Below are positions 7,799 to 16,384 of a DNA stretch of 35,504 nt, in pieces. Both the position numbers and the translations under genes were made by a program. The notes beneath the pieces were generated by a model, which did not search any database, was not told the DNA's origin, and saw only the letters and a program-made list of their open reading frames with translations. Numbering within the stretch: position 1 is the first letter of the stretch; every line of letters begins with the position of its first letter. The stretch covers positions 3,966-39,469 of the forward strand of contig DLAJ01000022.1 in the NCBI GenBank assembly GCA_002493905.1, given 5' to 3'. The DNA is from Lachnospiraceae bacterium UBA7050. GTDB lineage: Bacteria; Bacillota; Clostridia; Lachnospirales; Lachnospiraceae.

Positions 7799-9685
7799 AT
7801 GAAGAAGAAAGCATTGTTGTTTGTATTGGTTTCCTGCTTATCTGCATTTGTGTTTTCGGGCTGTGGACAATTCAAAGAAGAAAAGAGTCCCAATGAACCG
7901 CCGGTGCAGAATATCCCGGTTCAGAATCGGGAGGAAGTGAAAAACAGAATGGAGAACACAGCCAGTGTGGTGGGGCGGGGTCATACATTGGATGATCTCT
8001 CACCGGAAGGCGTGTATGTCATGACGGTGATCAACGGTCTGGCGATCAACGGCAGCGGGTTTGATGCGGAAACTGCTGAGATATCAATATACCGCGAGCC
8101 GGTTGTTTTAGTAAGAGCGCAGTTTGATTCTCTTACGGAGGAGGATCAGGAACTGCTGGAAGAAAATGGTGTGCTTGAGCAGCTTCTCATGGCAGAAGCA
8201 AGAGCCCTCAATTTGTGGATACGCGACACACCGCTAGATGCAGTAGAGGACGGCGGTATTACATGGATGATGGAAGAAAAATATGATGAATTGGCCGAGG
8301 CGCTTGGAGAAGAAACGGTTCAAAACCTAGTTCCCCTTTATGAGAGTAAATTCTTGGCCTATGACGAGCTGGTACCGCAGTTTCAAGAGGAAAAGAGAAA
8401 CAATTTAGCGGCCGGACAGCGTGTGGATGAAGCAATCCTGAGCATGGATGTAAATAACGCGGAAGAAGTGAAGCAGGTTGCAGAAATGTATGACGCGCTG
8501 ACGGAAATGCAGCAGGCGTATGTAGAGCATTACAGCATTTTAAGAGAGGCGCAGGCCGTGCCGGATACTTCTCTTCAACGGGTTGTCTATGCAGGAGCGC
8601 GTTCTTCCGCATATGGTTTGGGTAACAGATGGTTTACAAGGGAAGAATGGGGAAGCGTTGCAGAACAGATGCAGGCATGGTACCCGTCTGCAAAACCGAC
8701 GATGATCTGGATTGTCGGCAGCTTAAGCGGAATGGGCTGCAACCTTGAGTTTATACCCGATGAAAGTGTGGATACGGAGGCATTAGAAAAACAGTATATT
8801 TATTTTTCAGAGTCGCAGCGCAGGAATCATCTGTCCCATGAAGAGTATCTGAATTATTTTGATCAGAATGGGATTCAGGTCTATTTGCAGGTGGAGCCGG
8901 GATTTGCGGATGTGGAGACCTTGATCGATCTGATTTTGAAGCAGTATGGACATCATCCCTGTGTGGCGGGCGTCGGCGTGGATGTGGAATGGTATCATGG
9001 AATTACGGAGGACTCCGGGCTTCCCATTTCTGATGTATTGGCCGAAAAATGGGATCGGCACATTAAGGAGATTAATCCGGAGTACCGGCTGTTCTTAAAA
9101 CATTATAATATCCGCTATCTTCCGCCCACTTACCGGAGTGATATCCTGTTTGTCAATGACAGTCAGGGATTTGGAAGTCCTGTCGGTGATGTGCTGGGGG
9201 TATATGACGAAAACCTCGATGATGTTCTTGGATTTATCCCGGAGTTTAAGCGCTTTGCTGATGCGTTTCCGGAAAATGAAGTGCTTTACCAGATAGGGTA
9301 TGCGTCAGATGCAACATGGTATTATACAATGGGCGATCCGGTTGTATTATCGTTAGGGCAGAGACTTGCGGAAGTTACGAAACAGAACTGCGGTATTATC
9401 TGGGTAGATTTCACGCTGAAAGATCCGATGACCTTCCCGTGGCTTATGACGCAGGAGGAGCGTGTGAAAGCGGTTAACACCCTGCTCAGATATCTGAATC
9501 CGAAGAGCGGACTGGTTGGCAAGCGCCTTTCCGGAGCAAGCTCGGATGCAGTTGTTCCGAGAGACTTTATCTTTATACAAATGGTAAGTGAGATTGTTGA
9601 CGGTTTAACAGAAGAAGAACGGGATATGCTTGACCCTGAGCGCCTCGTTTATCTTGAATGGGCGGAGACATTCTTACCAAACTGA
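7799..9685 (+). CDS. Large lipoprotein with helical repeats and a putative TIM-barrel-like C-terminal domain
   Basis: The product is 628 residues with a lipoprotein signal (MKKKALLFVLVSCLSAFVFSGC, lipid Cys22). Residues of about 70-260 are mainly helical and include YDALTEMQQAYVEHYSILREAQ and a related FDSLTEEDQELLEE segment, like the short helical spacer repeats of clostridial surface proteins. From about 290 onward the pattern of strands and helices looks like a (beta/alpha)8 barrel: TMIWIVGSLSG, GIQVYLQVEPG, GVGVDVEWY (D395, E397), EYRLFLKHYNI, DILFVNDSQGF, NCGIIWVDFTL. The acidic D-V-E-W strand end suggests a glycoside-hydrolase-like active site, but I do not recognise the family and will not name a substrate. 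ATG 7799 is chosen over ATG 7793 because of GGAGG at 7787-7791. The leader contains two palindromes, suggesting tight control. Confidence 0.75.
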   Translation: MKKKALLFVLVSCLSAFVFSGCGQFKEEKSPNEPPVQNIPVQNREEVKNRMENTASVVGRGHTLDDLSPEGVYVMTVINGLAINGSGFDAETAEISIYREPVVLVRAQFDSLTEEDQELLEENGVLEQLLMAEARALNLWIRDTPLDAVEDGGITWMMEEKYDELAEALGEETVQNLVPLYESKFLAYDELVPQFQEEKRNNLAAGQRVDEAILSMDVNNAEEVKQVAEMYDALTEMQQAYVEHYSILREAQAVPDTSLQRVVYAGARSSAYGLGNRWFTREEWGSVAEQMQAWYPSAKPTMIWIVGSLSGMGCNLEFIPDESVDTEALEKQYIYFSESQRRNHLSHEEYLNYFDQNGIQVYLQVEPGFADVETLIDLILKQYGHHPCVAGVGVDVEWYHGITEDSGLPISDVLAEKWDRHIKEINPEYRLFLKHYNIRYLPPTYRSDILFVNDSQGFGSPVGDVLGVYDENLDDVLGFIPEFKRFADAFPENEVLYQIGYASDATWYYTMGDPVVLSLGQRLAEVTKQNCGIIWVDFTLKDPMTFPWLMTQEERVKAVNTLLRYLNPKSGLVGKRLSGASSDAVVPRDFIFIQMVSEIVDGLTEEERDMLDPERLVYLEWAETFLPN

Positions 9686-9736
9686 AACGGACTTTGCATA
9701 AAACGGCGGCCGGAACGGAAGCTGTTGAATTAAGAG

Positions 9737-9790
9737 ATACCGGTTTTCGAAATCAGACGAAAGTTCTGATCTTTGGAGGCCGGTATTTCT
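9737..9790 (+). terminator. Terminator between the convergent lipoprotein and ROK genes
   Basis: ATACCGG (9737-9743) pairs with CCGGTAT (9780-9786). An inner ATCAGA/TCTGAT arm adds to the stem, and TTCTTT follows. It lies between two convergent genes. Confidence 0.6.
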
Positions 9791-9819
9791 TTGGCAGAAG
9801 GAATTGGTGGAATGGGTGT

Positions 9820-10848
9820 TTATTCTGCAAGATGAACGCCTTTATCGAGATGCCGTTTGCCCATTTCGCCTAAGCCGCGCAGGTAGTAATCAGGATAGGA
9901 ATCAATGACAATGATCTGCGGCATAATTTCCTCTGGAAGCTGCATAAAGCTTCCTCTTTGAACATGTTCATATAAGCTGTCCGGAATATCTTTTCCGCCG
10001 ATCACAATCTTTTCGGGATTCAGAACACAGATGATATTGGTAGCAATTGCGCTTAAAAGAGCGGTCCGCTGTGCAGAAGCAGAAGTCGGCAGAAGGTCTT
10101 CGGCGCTTGTACCGATTCCGACCTGCATGTAACCGATTTCACCTGCAAAGCTTGAAAAACCGGGATAGAGGCAGCCATTAATAATAATACCGGCTCCGAT
10201 ACTGTTATTTTCTACATGCAGGTAAACCATATTTTTGACGTCGGTACGGAAACTGCATGCATATCCGACGGCAATTGCGTTGATGTCGTTCATGATCAGG
10301 ATAGGCAGCTTGAATTTGCTTTCCAACAATTTTTTCAGGTTTGTTTTTTCCCATTCGGGAATATGGGGAATGGCAAAAACCTGACCGGATTCGGATACTG
10401 CGCCTGGGATGCCCACTGAGACGGCCTGAACATATTGGTTTTTCTCTATGATCTGTTTAATGATGGAGCAGAGCTGCTGTGAAAACGTGCTGCAGGTATC
10501 ACGAGGAATCATACAGGAATCTTCAATGTTGAGATTCATATCCGATATCGCATACTGGAACGCATTCTTCGTCACGATAACGGAAGCGATCCGGTAGCGT
10601 TTGATATTGAGTGAGAATACTTCCGCCTTTCTGCCGCGTGCCGCCTGTATGGTGCCTACGCTGACAACCGTCCGGTCTTTCAGTAATTGGCGAATGAGGA
10701 GATTAACGGTAGGCTGGCTGATACCGGTGATAGAGGAAAGTTCCACACGTGTAGCACTTTCATGCTTTGTTAAAGCTTCTTTGATCAGGCTGATATTTAA
10801 TTCTTTCATAAGAGAGGGCTTACCTGTCAGATCGTTTCTCTGCTGCAC
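9820..10848 (-). CDS. ROK-family transcriptional regulator (XylR/NagC type)
   Basis: The product is 342 residues. The N-terminal ~75 residues are a winged helix-turn-helix (LIKEALTKHESATRVELSSITGISQPTVNLLIRQLL), and the rest is a ROK sugar-kinase-like fold (VSVGIPGAVSESGQV, IMNDINAIAVG, GAGIIINGCLYPGFSSFAGEIG). The Cys cluster (CxCGxxGC) that binds zinc in ROK kinases is missing after FAGEIG, and the N-terminal phosphate loop is not recognisable, so it is probably a ligand-sensing repressor and not a kinase. Translation starts at GTG 10848 behind AGGAGG. It is convergent with the large lipoprotein gene. Members usually respond to a sugar or sugar phosphate; the effector is unknown. Confidence 0.9.
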   Translation of the reverse strand: MQQRNDLTGKPSLMKELNISLIKEALTKHESATRVELSSITGISQPTVNLLIRQLLKDRTVVSVGTIQAARGRKAEVFSLNIKRYRIASVIVTKNAFQYAISDMNLNIEDSCMIPRDTCSTFSQQLCSIIKQIIEKNQYVQAVSVGIPGAVSESGQVFAIPHIPEWEKTNLKKLLESKFKLPILIMNDINAIAVGYACSFRTDVKNMVYLHVENNSIGAGIIINGCLYPGFSSFAGEIGYMQVGIGTSAEDLLPTSASAQRTALLSAIATNIICVLNPEKIVIGGKDIPDSLYEHVQRGSFMQLPEEIMPQIIVIDSYPDYYLRGLGEMGKRHLDKGVHLAE

Positions 10849-10948
10849 CTGTATTCCTCCTGAACGAAATTGTCTATTTCTTCTGTTGTTAATGATGACC
10901 GGAAACTGAGGGCATTACATTTCTTAAAACGTGATGATCGGTACTTTT

Positions 10949-10977
10949 AGAATACAATTCCTGCGCTTATATTTCAA
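10949..10977 (-). promoter_or_regulatory. Promoter for the ROK regulator gene
   Basis: On the minus strand TTGAAA (10977-10972), a 17-bp spacer and TATTCT (10954-10949) form a good vegetative promoter, about 95 nt upstream of the GTG start. Confidence 0.6.
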
Positions 10978-11044
10978 GGCAAAAATAGTTTAAGAAGGAT
11001 TTTTTGTAAAGTTTTTTCTTATTTTGCTTGATTTCGGACGGGCA

Positions 11045-11074
11045 TTGTGATATTCTATAAATCCGTGATATAAT
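11045..11074 (+). promoter_or_regulatory. Promoter for rpsF-ssb-rpsR
   Basis: TTGTGA (11045-11050), an 18-bp spacer and a perfect TATAAT (11069-11074) preceded by TG (11066-11067) form an extended -10 promoter. A second candidate, TTGATT (11028) with TATTCT (11051) at 17 bp, overlaps it. Confidence 0.7.
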
Positions 11075-11084
11075 ATTTTTCCTT

Positions 11085-11107
11085 GCTCCTTTCTTAAGAA
11101 AAGGGGC
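11085..11107 (+). other. 5' leader hairpin of rpsF (possible S6:S18 autoregulatory leader)
   Basis: GCTCCTTT (11085-11092) pairs with AAAGGGGC (11100-11107), allowing one G-U pair. Many bacteria control this operon by binding the S6:S18 complex to a leader hairpin. I could not confirm the conserved CCG bulge of that motif here, so the assignment rests mainly on position. Confidence 0.35.
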
Positions 11108-11135
11108 CAGAGACCAAAAGGAGGTAACAGAAAGC

Positions 11136-11423
11136 ATGAACAAGTATGAATTATGCGTTGTTGTAAGTGCGAAAGTCGAAGATGACGTGAGAGCCGCTGA
11201 AATTGAGAAGTGCAAAGGCTATATCGAAAGATTCGGCGGACAGGTTACGAATGTGGATGACTGGGGAAAGAAGAGACTTGCGTATGACATTCAGCATATG
11301 AAGGAAGGCTTCTATTATTTCATCCAGTTTGATGCAGACGCAACGGCTCCGGCACAGATTGAAAGCAACGTTCGTCTTATGGAAAACGTCATCAGATTTT
11401 TGTGCGTAAAACAGGAAGCATAA
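11136..11423 (+). CDS. rpsF: 30S ribosomal protein S6
   Basis: The product is 95 residues, starting MNKYELCVVVSAKVEDD with the conserved W-G-K-K-R-L-A-Y-D-I segment and YYFIQFDADATAPAQIESNVRLMENVIRFL. S6 binds the central domain of 16S rRNA together with S18 on the 30S platform. AGGAGG (about 11119) precedes ATG 11136. It is the first gene of rpsF-ssb-rpsR, a conserved bacterial order, and has a strong extended -10 promoter upstream. Confidence 0.97.
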   Translation: MNKYELCVVVSAKVEDDVRAAEIEKCKGYIERFGGQVTNVDDWGKKRLAYDIQHMKEGFYYFIQFDADATAPAQIESNVRLMENVIRFLCVKQEA

Positions 11424-11439
11424 AGAAAGAGAGAAGCGA

Positions 11440-11883
11440 ATGAATAAAGTAATACTTATGGGACGTTTGACAAGGGACCCTGAGGTGAGATATTCCCAGA
11501 ACGGGAGCAATACGGCAGTGGCAAGATTTTCCATTGCGGTTGACCGCAGATTCAAGCGTGAGGGCGAGGCGGATGCAGATTTCTTTAACTGCACGGCGTT
11601 CGGCAAGCAGGCAGAGTTTGTGGAGAGATATCTTCATAAGGGGACGAAAATGCTCGTAGAAGGCAGAGTCCAAAATGACAATTATACGAATAAAGATGGT
11701 CAGCAGGTCTATAGCGTGCGCATCATGGTTGATAATTTGGAGTTTGCAGAGAGCAAGAATGCGGTGTCCGGCGGTGACGGGGGTTATTCGTCAGGAACGA
11801 GGCAGTCAGCACCTGTGGCACCTGCGGGTGACGGGTTTATGAATATTCCGGATGGAATTGATGAAGAATTACCGTTTAACTAA
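11440..11883 (+). CDS. ssb: Single-stranded DNA-binding protein
   Basis: The product is 147 residues. The OB fold covers about 1-105 (MNKVILMGRLTRDPEVRYSQNGSNTAVARFSIAVDRRF, FFNCTAFGKQAEFVERYLHKGTKMLVEGRVQ), followed by a short Gly/Ser-rich linker and the acidic tip D-E-E-L-P-F-N used to recruit partner proteins. The tip normally ends in F; here one Asn follows it. It coats ssDNA in replication, recombination and repair. It lies 16 bp after rpsF in the same operon. Confidence 0.97.
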   Translation: MNKVILMGRLTRDPEVRYSQNGSNTAVARFSIAVDRRFKREGEADADFFNCTAFGKQAEFVERYLHKGTKMLVEGRVQNDNYTNKDGQQVYSVRIMVDNLEFAESKNAVSGGDGGYSSGTRQSAPVAPAGDGFMNIPDGIDEELPFN

Positions 11884-11908
11884 GTGAATCAGATAGGAGG
11901 TTTTGGCA

Positions 11909-12178
11909 ATGGCTTATACAAAGGCAGCAGCAGATAAGTCCGACGCGCCTATGAAGAGACGCGGAGGCGTTCATAGAAAAAGAAAAGTATGCGTTTTCTG
12001 TGGAAAGGATAATGTGATTGATTACAAGGATACGGCGAAGTTAAAGAGATACGTATCCGAGAGAGGCAAGATTCTTCCCAGAAGAATTACCGGAAACTGT
12101 GCAAAGCATCAGAGAGCACTGACGGTTGCGATCAAGAGGGCAAGACATATTGCGCTTATGCCGTATGCATGTGACTAA
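11909..12178 (+). CDS. rpsR: 30S ribosomal protein S18
   Basis: The 89-residue product has the conserved core RRGGVHRKRKVCVFCG, IDYKDTAKLKRYVSERGKILPRRITGNCAKHQRALTVAIKRARHIALMPY. S18 pairs with S6 on the 30S platform. Cys residues (CVFC and a later GNC) give a partial zinc-ribbon look, as in the Cys-containing S18 forms. ATG 11909 is preceded by ATAGGAGG (11893-11900); a TTG at 11903 is in frame but badly spaced. It is the last gene of the operon, followed by a terminator. Confidence 0.97.
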   Translation: MAYTKAAADKSDAPMKRRGGVHRKRKVCVFCGKDNVIDYKDTAKLKRYVSERGKILPRRITGNCAKHQRALTVAIKRARHIALMPYACD

Positions 12179-12219
12179 AAAAAGAGTGCCGTTTACGCGT
12201 AACTTTTTTGGGACTAAAG

Positions 12220-12252
12220 AAAGACTTCCGCATTGGGCGGGAGTCTTTTTTT
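12220..12252 (+). terminator. Terminator of the rpsF operon
   Basis: AAAGACTTCCGC (12220-12231) pairs with GCGGGAGTCTTT (12237-12248), a 12-bp stem with one G-U pair and a 5-nt loop, followed by a T-run to 12252. Confidence 0.9.
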
Positions 12253-12339
12253 GAAAATTGAAAGTGATGAACCACAATATCTATCCCAAACTTTCGCGAT
12301 AATCCACTATATTATGCTATGGAAGTTCCGTTAAAATAA

Positions 12340-12348
12340 TGTTATACT
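12340..12348 (+). promoter_or_regulatory. Extended -10 promoter for gdpP
   Basis: TG-T-TATACT (12340-12348) is an extended -10 element 42 bp before the gdpP start. No good -35 element is seen, which is usual for this promoter class. Confidence 0.5.
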
Positions 12349-12389
12349 AGAACAGTATAGGCACTATACATACCAGAGGGGATTAATCA

Positions 12390-14441
12390 ATGGGTACAAA
12401 TAAAATACGGCTGAAAGGCCGTCTGAGGACATATATGCAGTCCACACTGCTTCTCGGCGTACTGCTTGTCCTTGTAAATATCATTATTTATATGATAAAC
12501 GTGACAGCAGGTGTTGTGCTTTCGGCATTTGTTGTAACCTATTTTATTATTGTTGCGCTGCTGATGAATTATAATAAACCCATCATTATGAATGAGATGA
12601 TCAGCTTTGCGACACAGTACGGGCAGATTCAAAAACAGCTCCTGCGTGAACTGGAACTGCCTCACGCGCTGTTAGATGAAAACGGGAAAATTATTTGGAC
12701 AAATGAATGTTTTGAAGATGTGACGCATAAGGAAAAAGGCTATCGCAAGTCTGTCTGGACGGTGTTTCCCACATTGACAGCAGATAAGCTTCCTCAAAAG
12801 GAAGATACGGCACAGGAGACGATTGAGTATGAAGGCAGTGTATATGAAGTCCGGATGAAAAAAGTCTCCTTGCGCGAGATGGCGGCAAACAGTGATATCG
12901 TGTCGGGCAGGACGTATGACGGTTATCTGATTGCAATCTATTTGTTTGACGAGACGGCACTGCGCATCGCGCTGCAGGAAAATGACGATCAGTCGCTTGC
13001 AGTCGGTATGATCTACCTTGACAATTATGACGAGGCGCTGGAAAGCATTGAAGAGGTGCGGCGTTCTCTTTTGACGGCGCTGATCGAACGTAAGATTAAT
13101 AAATACATTTCCGCACTGGATGGTATCGTAAAGAGATTAGAGAAGGACAAGTACCTCATTGTACTGCGCAAAAAATCCGTACAGCAGTTAAAAGAACAGC
13201 GTTTCGATCTGTTGGAGGACGTTAAAACCGTCAACATCGGCAATGAAATGGCGGTTACGCTAAGTATCGGCGTCGGGCTTGACGGGCTGACCTATGCGCA
13301 GGATTACGAGTTCGCGCGGACAGCGATTGACTTAGCGCTCGGACGGGGCGGCGATCAGGCGGTCGTCAAGACGCCGGAGACCGTTTCCTATTACGGGGGC
13401 AAGAGCCAGCAGGTAGAAAAGAGCACGCGTGTGAAAGCGAGAGTAAAGGCACATGCGTTAGAGGAGATTATCAGCGCCAAGGATCAGGTGCTCGTCATGG
13501 GGCACCGCTTAAGCGATGTGGACAGCTTTGGCGCTGCCGTCGGCATTGTCTGTATCGCAAAAGCACTGGAGAGAAAAGCGCGGATTGTATTAAATGACGT
13601 GACGACGTCTCTGCAGCCCCTTGTGGACCGCTATAAAGGACATTCGGAGTATGAGGAAGACACGATCATTTCAGGGCAGCAGGCGTTAGAATATGCGGAT
13701 AATAATACAGTGCTTGTGATTGTGGACGTCAATAAGCCGAGTATCACGGAATGCCCGGAGCTGCTGCATTACTGCAAGTCGATCGTGGTGCTTGACCACC
13801 ATCGGCAGGGAGCGGAGGTCGTTGAAAATGCGACGCTTTCCTATGTGGAGCCGTATGCGTCAAGCGCCTGTGAGATGGTTGCCGAGATTTTGCAGTATGT
13901 CGGGGATAATGTGAAGGTGCGCAGCGTTGAGGCGGACTGTCTCTATGCGGGTATTGTGGTCGATACAAATAACTTTATGAGTAAAACCGGCGTGCGGACG
14001 TTTGAAGCGGCGGCATTCCTCAGAAGAAGCGGTGCGGATGTAACGCGTGTACGCAAGATGTTCAGGGAGGATGAGGCGGAGTACAAGGCAAAAGCGGAAG
14101 CGGTGAGCCAGGTGGAAATCGTTCATGGCAGCTACGCGATTTCCGTCTGTCCGTCACAGGGACTTCAAAGTCCGACCATTGTCGGGGCGCAGGCTGCGAA
14201 TGAACTGCTGAATATTATCGGCATCAAAGCGAGCTTTGTGTGCAGCGATTATCAAAACAAAATTTATATCAGCGCACGTTCTATCGATGAAGTAAATGTG
14301 CAGATCATTATGGAACGGCTCGGCGGCGGCGGACATATGAATATGGCGGGCGCACAGCTGGAAAATGTGGATATGGCGGGCGCGATTGCAAAAATAAAAG
14401 AGACTTTGGATACGATGATAGGAGAAGGTGATATTTCATGA
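12390..14441 (+). CDS. gdpP: Cyclic-di-AMP phosphodiesterase GdpP (PAS, degenerate GGDEF, DHH/DHHA1)
   Basis: The product is 683 residues. Two N-terminal membrane helices (about 17-60) are followed by a PAS-like domain (about 85-175) and a degenerate GGDEF domain (LAVGMIYLDNYDEAL through VTLSIGVG) with no GGDEF signature. The catalytic DHH domain has GHRLSDVDS (about 371-379), VIVDVNKP and D469-H470-H471, and DHHA1 carries GGGGHMNMAGAQL near residue 645. This is the full GdpP architecture; the enzyme hydrolyses c-di-AMP to pApA with Mn at the membrane and so controls osmolyte and cell-wall homeostasis. It overlaps rplI by 4 bp (ATGA), and gdpP-rplI-dnaB is a conserved Firmicutes order. Confidence 0.95.
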   Translation: MGTNKIRLKGRLRTYMQSTLLLGVLLVLVNIIIYMINVTAGVVLSAFVVTYFIIVALLMNYNKPIIMNEMISFATQYGQIQKQLLRELELPHALLDENGKIIWTNECFEDVTHKEKGYRKSVWTVFPTLTADKLPQKEDTAQETIEYEGSVYEVRMKKVSLREMAANSDIVSGRTYDGYLIAIYLFDETALRIALQENDDQSLAVGMIYLDNYDEALESIEEVRRSLLTALIERKINKYISALDGIVKRLEKDKYLIVLRKKSVQQLKEQRFDLLEDVKTVNIGNEMAVTLSIGVGLDGLTYAQDYEFARTAIDLALGRGGDQAVVKTPETVSYYGGKSQQVEKSTRVKARVKAHALEEIISAKDQVLVMGHRLSDVDSFGAAVGIVCIAKALERKARIVLNDVTTSLQPLVDRYKGHSEYEEDTIISGQQALEYADNNTVLVIVDVNKPSITECPELLHYCKSIVVLDHHRQGAEVVENATLSYVEPYASSACEMVAEILQYVGDNVKVRSVEADCLYAGIVVDTNNFMSKTGVRTFEAAAFLRRSGADVTRVRKMFREDEAEYKAKAEAVSQVEIVHGSYAISVCPSQGLQSPTIVGAQAANELLNIIGIKASFVCSDYQNKIYISARSIDEVNVQIIMERLGGGGHMNMAGAQLENVDMAGAIAKIKETLDTMIGEGDIS

Positions 14442-14884
14442 AAATTATTTTACAGCAGGATGTCAAAGCACTTGGGAAAAAAGGAGATCTGGTTGAGGTC
14501 AGCGACGGCTATGCGCGCAATTTTATCCTGCCGAAGAAGCTTGGCGTGGAGGCAAACAACGCCAATCTGAACGATCTCAAACTGAAAAAAGCAAATGAGG
14601 AGAAGGTGGCGGCTGAGAATCTGGCTAAGGCACAGGAACTGAAAAAGGAACTGGAAGGCAAGGTCATTAACGTCGCTATAAAATCGGGCGAAGGCGGAAA
14701 AACCTTTGGCGCGGTGACGGGAAAAGAAATTGCGCAGGCGGCGAAAGAGCAGTATGGATTTGAAGTGGACAAAAAGAAGATCGTTCTGAAAGAGTCTATT
14801 AAAAATCTGGGTACATACGAAGTTCCGCTGAAGCTGCATCCGAAGGTAACGGCAACGCTGCGCGTACAGGTGGATGAGAAGTAA
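14438..14884 (+). CDS. rplI: 50S ribosomal protein L9
   Basis: The product is 148 residues with the two-domain L9 layout: MKIILQQDVKALGKKGDLVEVSDGYARNFILPKKL, a long connecting helix rich in K/E/A, and a C-terminal domain (SGEGGKTFGAVTGKEIAQA, LHPKVTATLRVQV). L9 binds 23S rRNA at the L1 stalk base. The start codon overlaps the gdpP stop, indicating translational coupling. dnaB follows 18 bp later. Confidence 0.97.
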   Translation: MKIILQQDVKALGKKGDLVEVSDGYARNFILPKKLGVEANNANLNDLKLKKANEEKVAAENLAKAQELKKELEGKVINVAIKSGEGGKTFGAVTGKEIAQAAKEQYGFEVDKKKIVLKESIKNLGTYEVPLKLHPKVTATLRVQVDEK

Positions 14885-14902
14885 AGACAAAGGAGAGAAA
14901 CA

Positions 14903-16267
14903 GTGGCAGAGCTGGAGGAAGCACTGTTAAAAAGAGTATTACCGCATAGCATTGAGGCTGAACAGTCTGTCATCGGTTCCATGCTGATGGATAAGGACGC
15001 GATCGTGGTGGCATCCGAGATATTGACGGGCGAAGATTTCTATGGCAGACAATACGGCATTGTTTTTGAAGCAATGGTGGAGCTTCACGATGAGGCGAAG
15101 CCGGTTGACACAGTGACCCTTCAAAACCGCTTAAAAGAAAAGGATGTGCCGCCGGAGGTCAGTTCCTTAGAGTTTATCAAGGATATTTTGAACACGGTGC
15201 CGACTTCTGCCAATGTCAAATATTATGCGAATATCGTGGCGGAGAAAGCGCTGCTTCGCAGGCTGATCAAAACCAATGAGGAGATTGCGAATACCTGTTA
15301 TGTTGGCAAGGAAGCGGTTGAGGATATTCTGGCCGATACCGAAAAAAAGATATTTCAGATCGTGCAGAACCGCAATGTGGGAGATTATGTGCCGATCAGG
15401 CAGGTTGTCGCCGAAGCGCTTCGCAAAATTGAAATTGCGTCCCATAATAAAGGCGCGGTAACGGGAATTGCGACAGGCTTTACCGATCTGGATTATCGGA
15501 CGGCAGGCATGCAGCCTTCGGATCTGATACTGATCGCGGCAAGACCTTCCATGGGAAAGACCGCGTTTGCGCTCAATATTGCGGAATATGTGGCGTTCCG
15601 TTCCAATCAGACAGTTGCGATCTTCAGTCTGGAAATGTCAAAGGAGCAGCTTGTCAATCGTCTGTTTTCTTTGGAATCCCGTGTGGATGCACAGAGGCTC
15701 AGAACCGGAGGACTGGACGACAATGATTGGGAGCGCTTGATCGAATCCGCCGCGGTGATCGGAAAATCTAATCTGATCATTGATGACACGCCGGGAATCA
15801 GCGTGCCTGAACTAAGAAGCAAATGCCGGAAATACAAATTAGAACATAATCTACAGATGATCATGATTGACTATCTTCAGCTGATGAGTGCGAGCGGGCG
15901 GGGCAGTGATTCGAGACAGCAGGAAATTTCTGAAATCTCGCGTTCCCTGAAAGCGCTTGCGAGGGAACTTCAGGTTCCGGTAATTGCGCTGTCGCAGCTC
16001 AGCCGTGCCGTGGAACAGCGTCCCGATCACAGACCGATGCTTTCCGATCTGCGTGAATCGGGAGCGATCGAGCAGGACGCCGACGTCGTCATGTTTATTT
16101 ACCGGGACGATTATTATAATAAAGATACAGAACTGAAAAATATTGCGGAGATTATCATTGCCAAGCAGAGAAACGGCCCGATTGGAACCGTGAATCTCGT
16201 ATGGCTGCCGGAATATACAAAGTTCGCAAATATGGAGCGCGGTGATTACCGCGGCCGGCAGGAATAA
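14903..16267 (+). CDS. dnaB: Replicative DNA helicase DnaB
   Basis: The 454-residue product has the N-terminal DnaB domain (LPHSIEAEQSVIGSMLMDKDAI) and a RecA-like C-terminal motor: Walker A in ARPSMGKTAF (K219), the IFSLEMSKEQLVNRL motif, Walker B MIMIDYLQLM, and SQLSRAVEQRPDHRPMLSDLRESGAIEQDADVV. It is the hexameric fork helicase. Translation starts at GTG 14903 behind AAAGGAGA. It is the last gene of the gdpP-rplI-dnaB unit. No intein is present; the motor motifs are uninterrupted. Confidence 0.97.
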   Translation: MAELEEALLKRVLPHSIEAEQSVIGSMLMDKDAIVVASEILTGEDFYGRQYGIVFEAMVELHDEAKPVDTVTLQNRLKEKDVPPEVSSLEFIKDILNTVPTSANVKYYANIVAEKALLRRLIKTNEEIANTCYVGKEAVEDILADTEKKIFQIVQNRNVGDYVPIRQVVAEALRKIEIASHNKGAVTGIATGFTDLDYRTAGMQPSDLILIAARPSMGKTAFALNIAEYVAFRSNQTVAIFSLEMSKEQLVNRLFSLESRVDAQRLRTGGLDDNDWERLIESAAVIGKSNLIIDDTPGISVPELRSKCRKYKLEHNLQMIMIDYLQLMSASGRGSDSRQQEISEISRSLKALARELQVPVIALSQLSRAVEQRPDHRPMLSDLRESGAIEQDADVVMFIYRDDYYNKDTELKNIAEIIIAKQRNGPIGTVNLVWLPEYTKFANMERGDYRGRQE

Positions 16268-16279
16268 ATGGAACGTTTT

Positions 16280-16324
16280 ACGTTCCACGGAACAAAAAAC
16301 GTTCCACGAAACACAAAACGTTCC
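16280..16324. repeat. 19-bp tandem repeat downstream of dnaB
   Basis: Units at 16280-16298 and 16299-16317 share ACGTTCCACG and an A-rich tail (two differences), and a third partial copy, ACGTTCC, occupies 16318-16324. The first unit also pairs with GGAACGT (16270-16276) as a 7-bp hairpin. The 19-bp spacing could make an array of protein-binding sites, or it may be slippage. Confidence 0.8.
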
Positions 16325-16340
16325 GACGGTAATGTTGCAC

Positions 16341-16377
16341 AAAAGAGAATTTTCCGAAAGGGAGATTCTCTTTTTTT
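16341..16377 (+). terminator. Terminator of the gdpP-rplI-dnaB unit
   Basis: AAAAGAGAAT (16341-16350) pairs with ATTCTCTTTT (16365-16374), with an inner TTCC/GGGA extension around a GAAA loop, followed by T's to 16377. Confidence 0.85.
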
Positions 16378-16384
16378 ATGCACA

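Noticed and set aside
9820..10848. Glucokinase-type ROK kinase
   Set aside because: An N-terminal winged helix-turn-helix is present, and the zinc-binding Cys cluster and phosphate loop of the kinases are missing.
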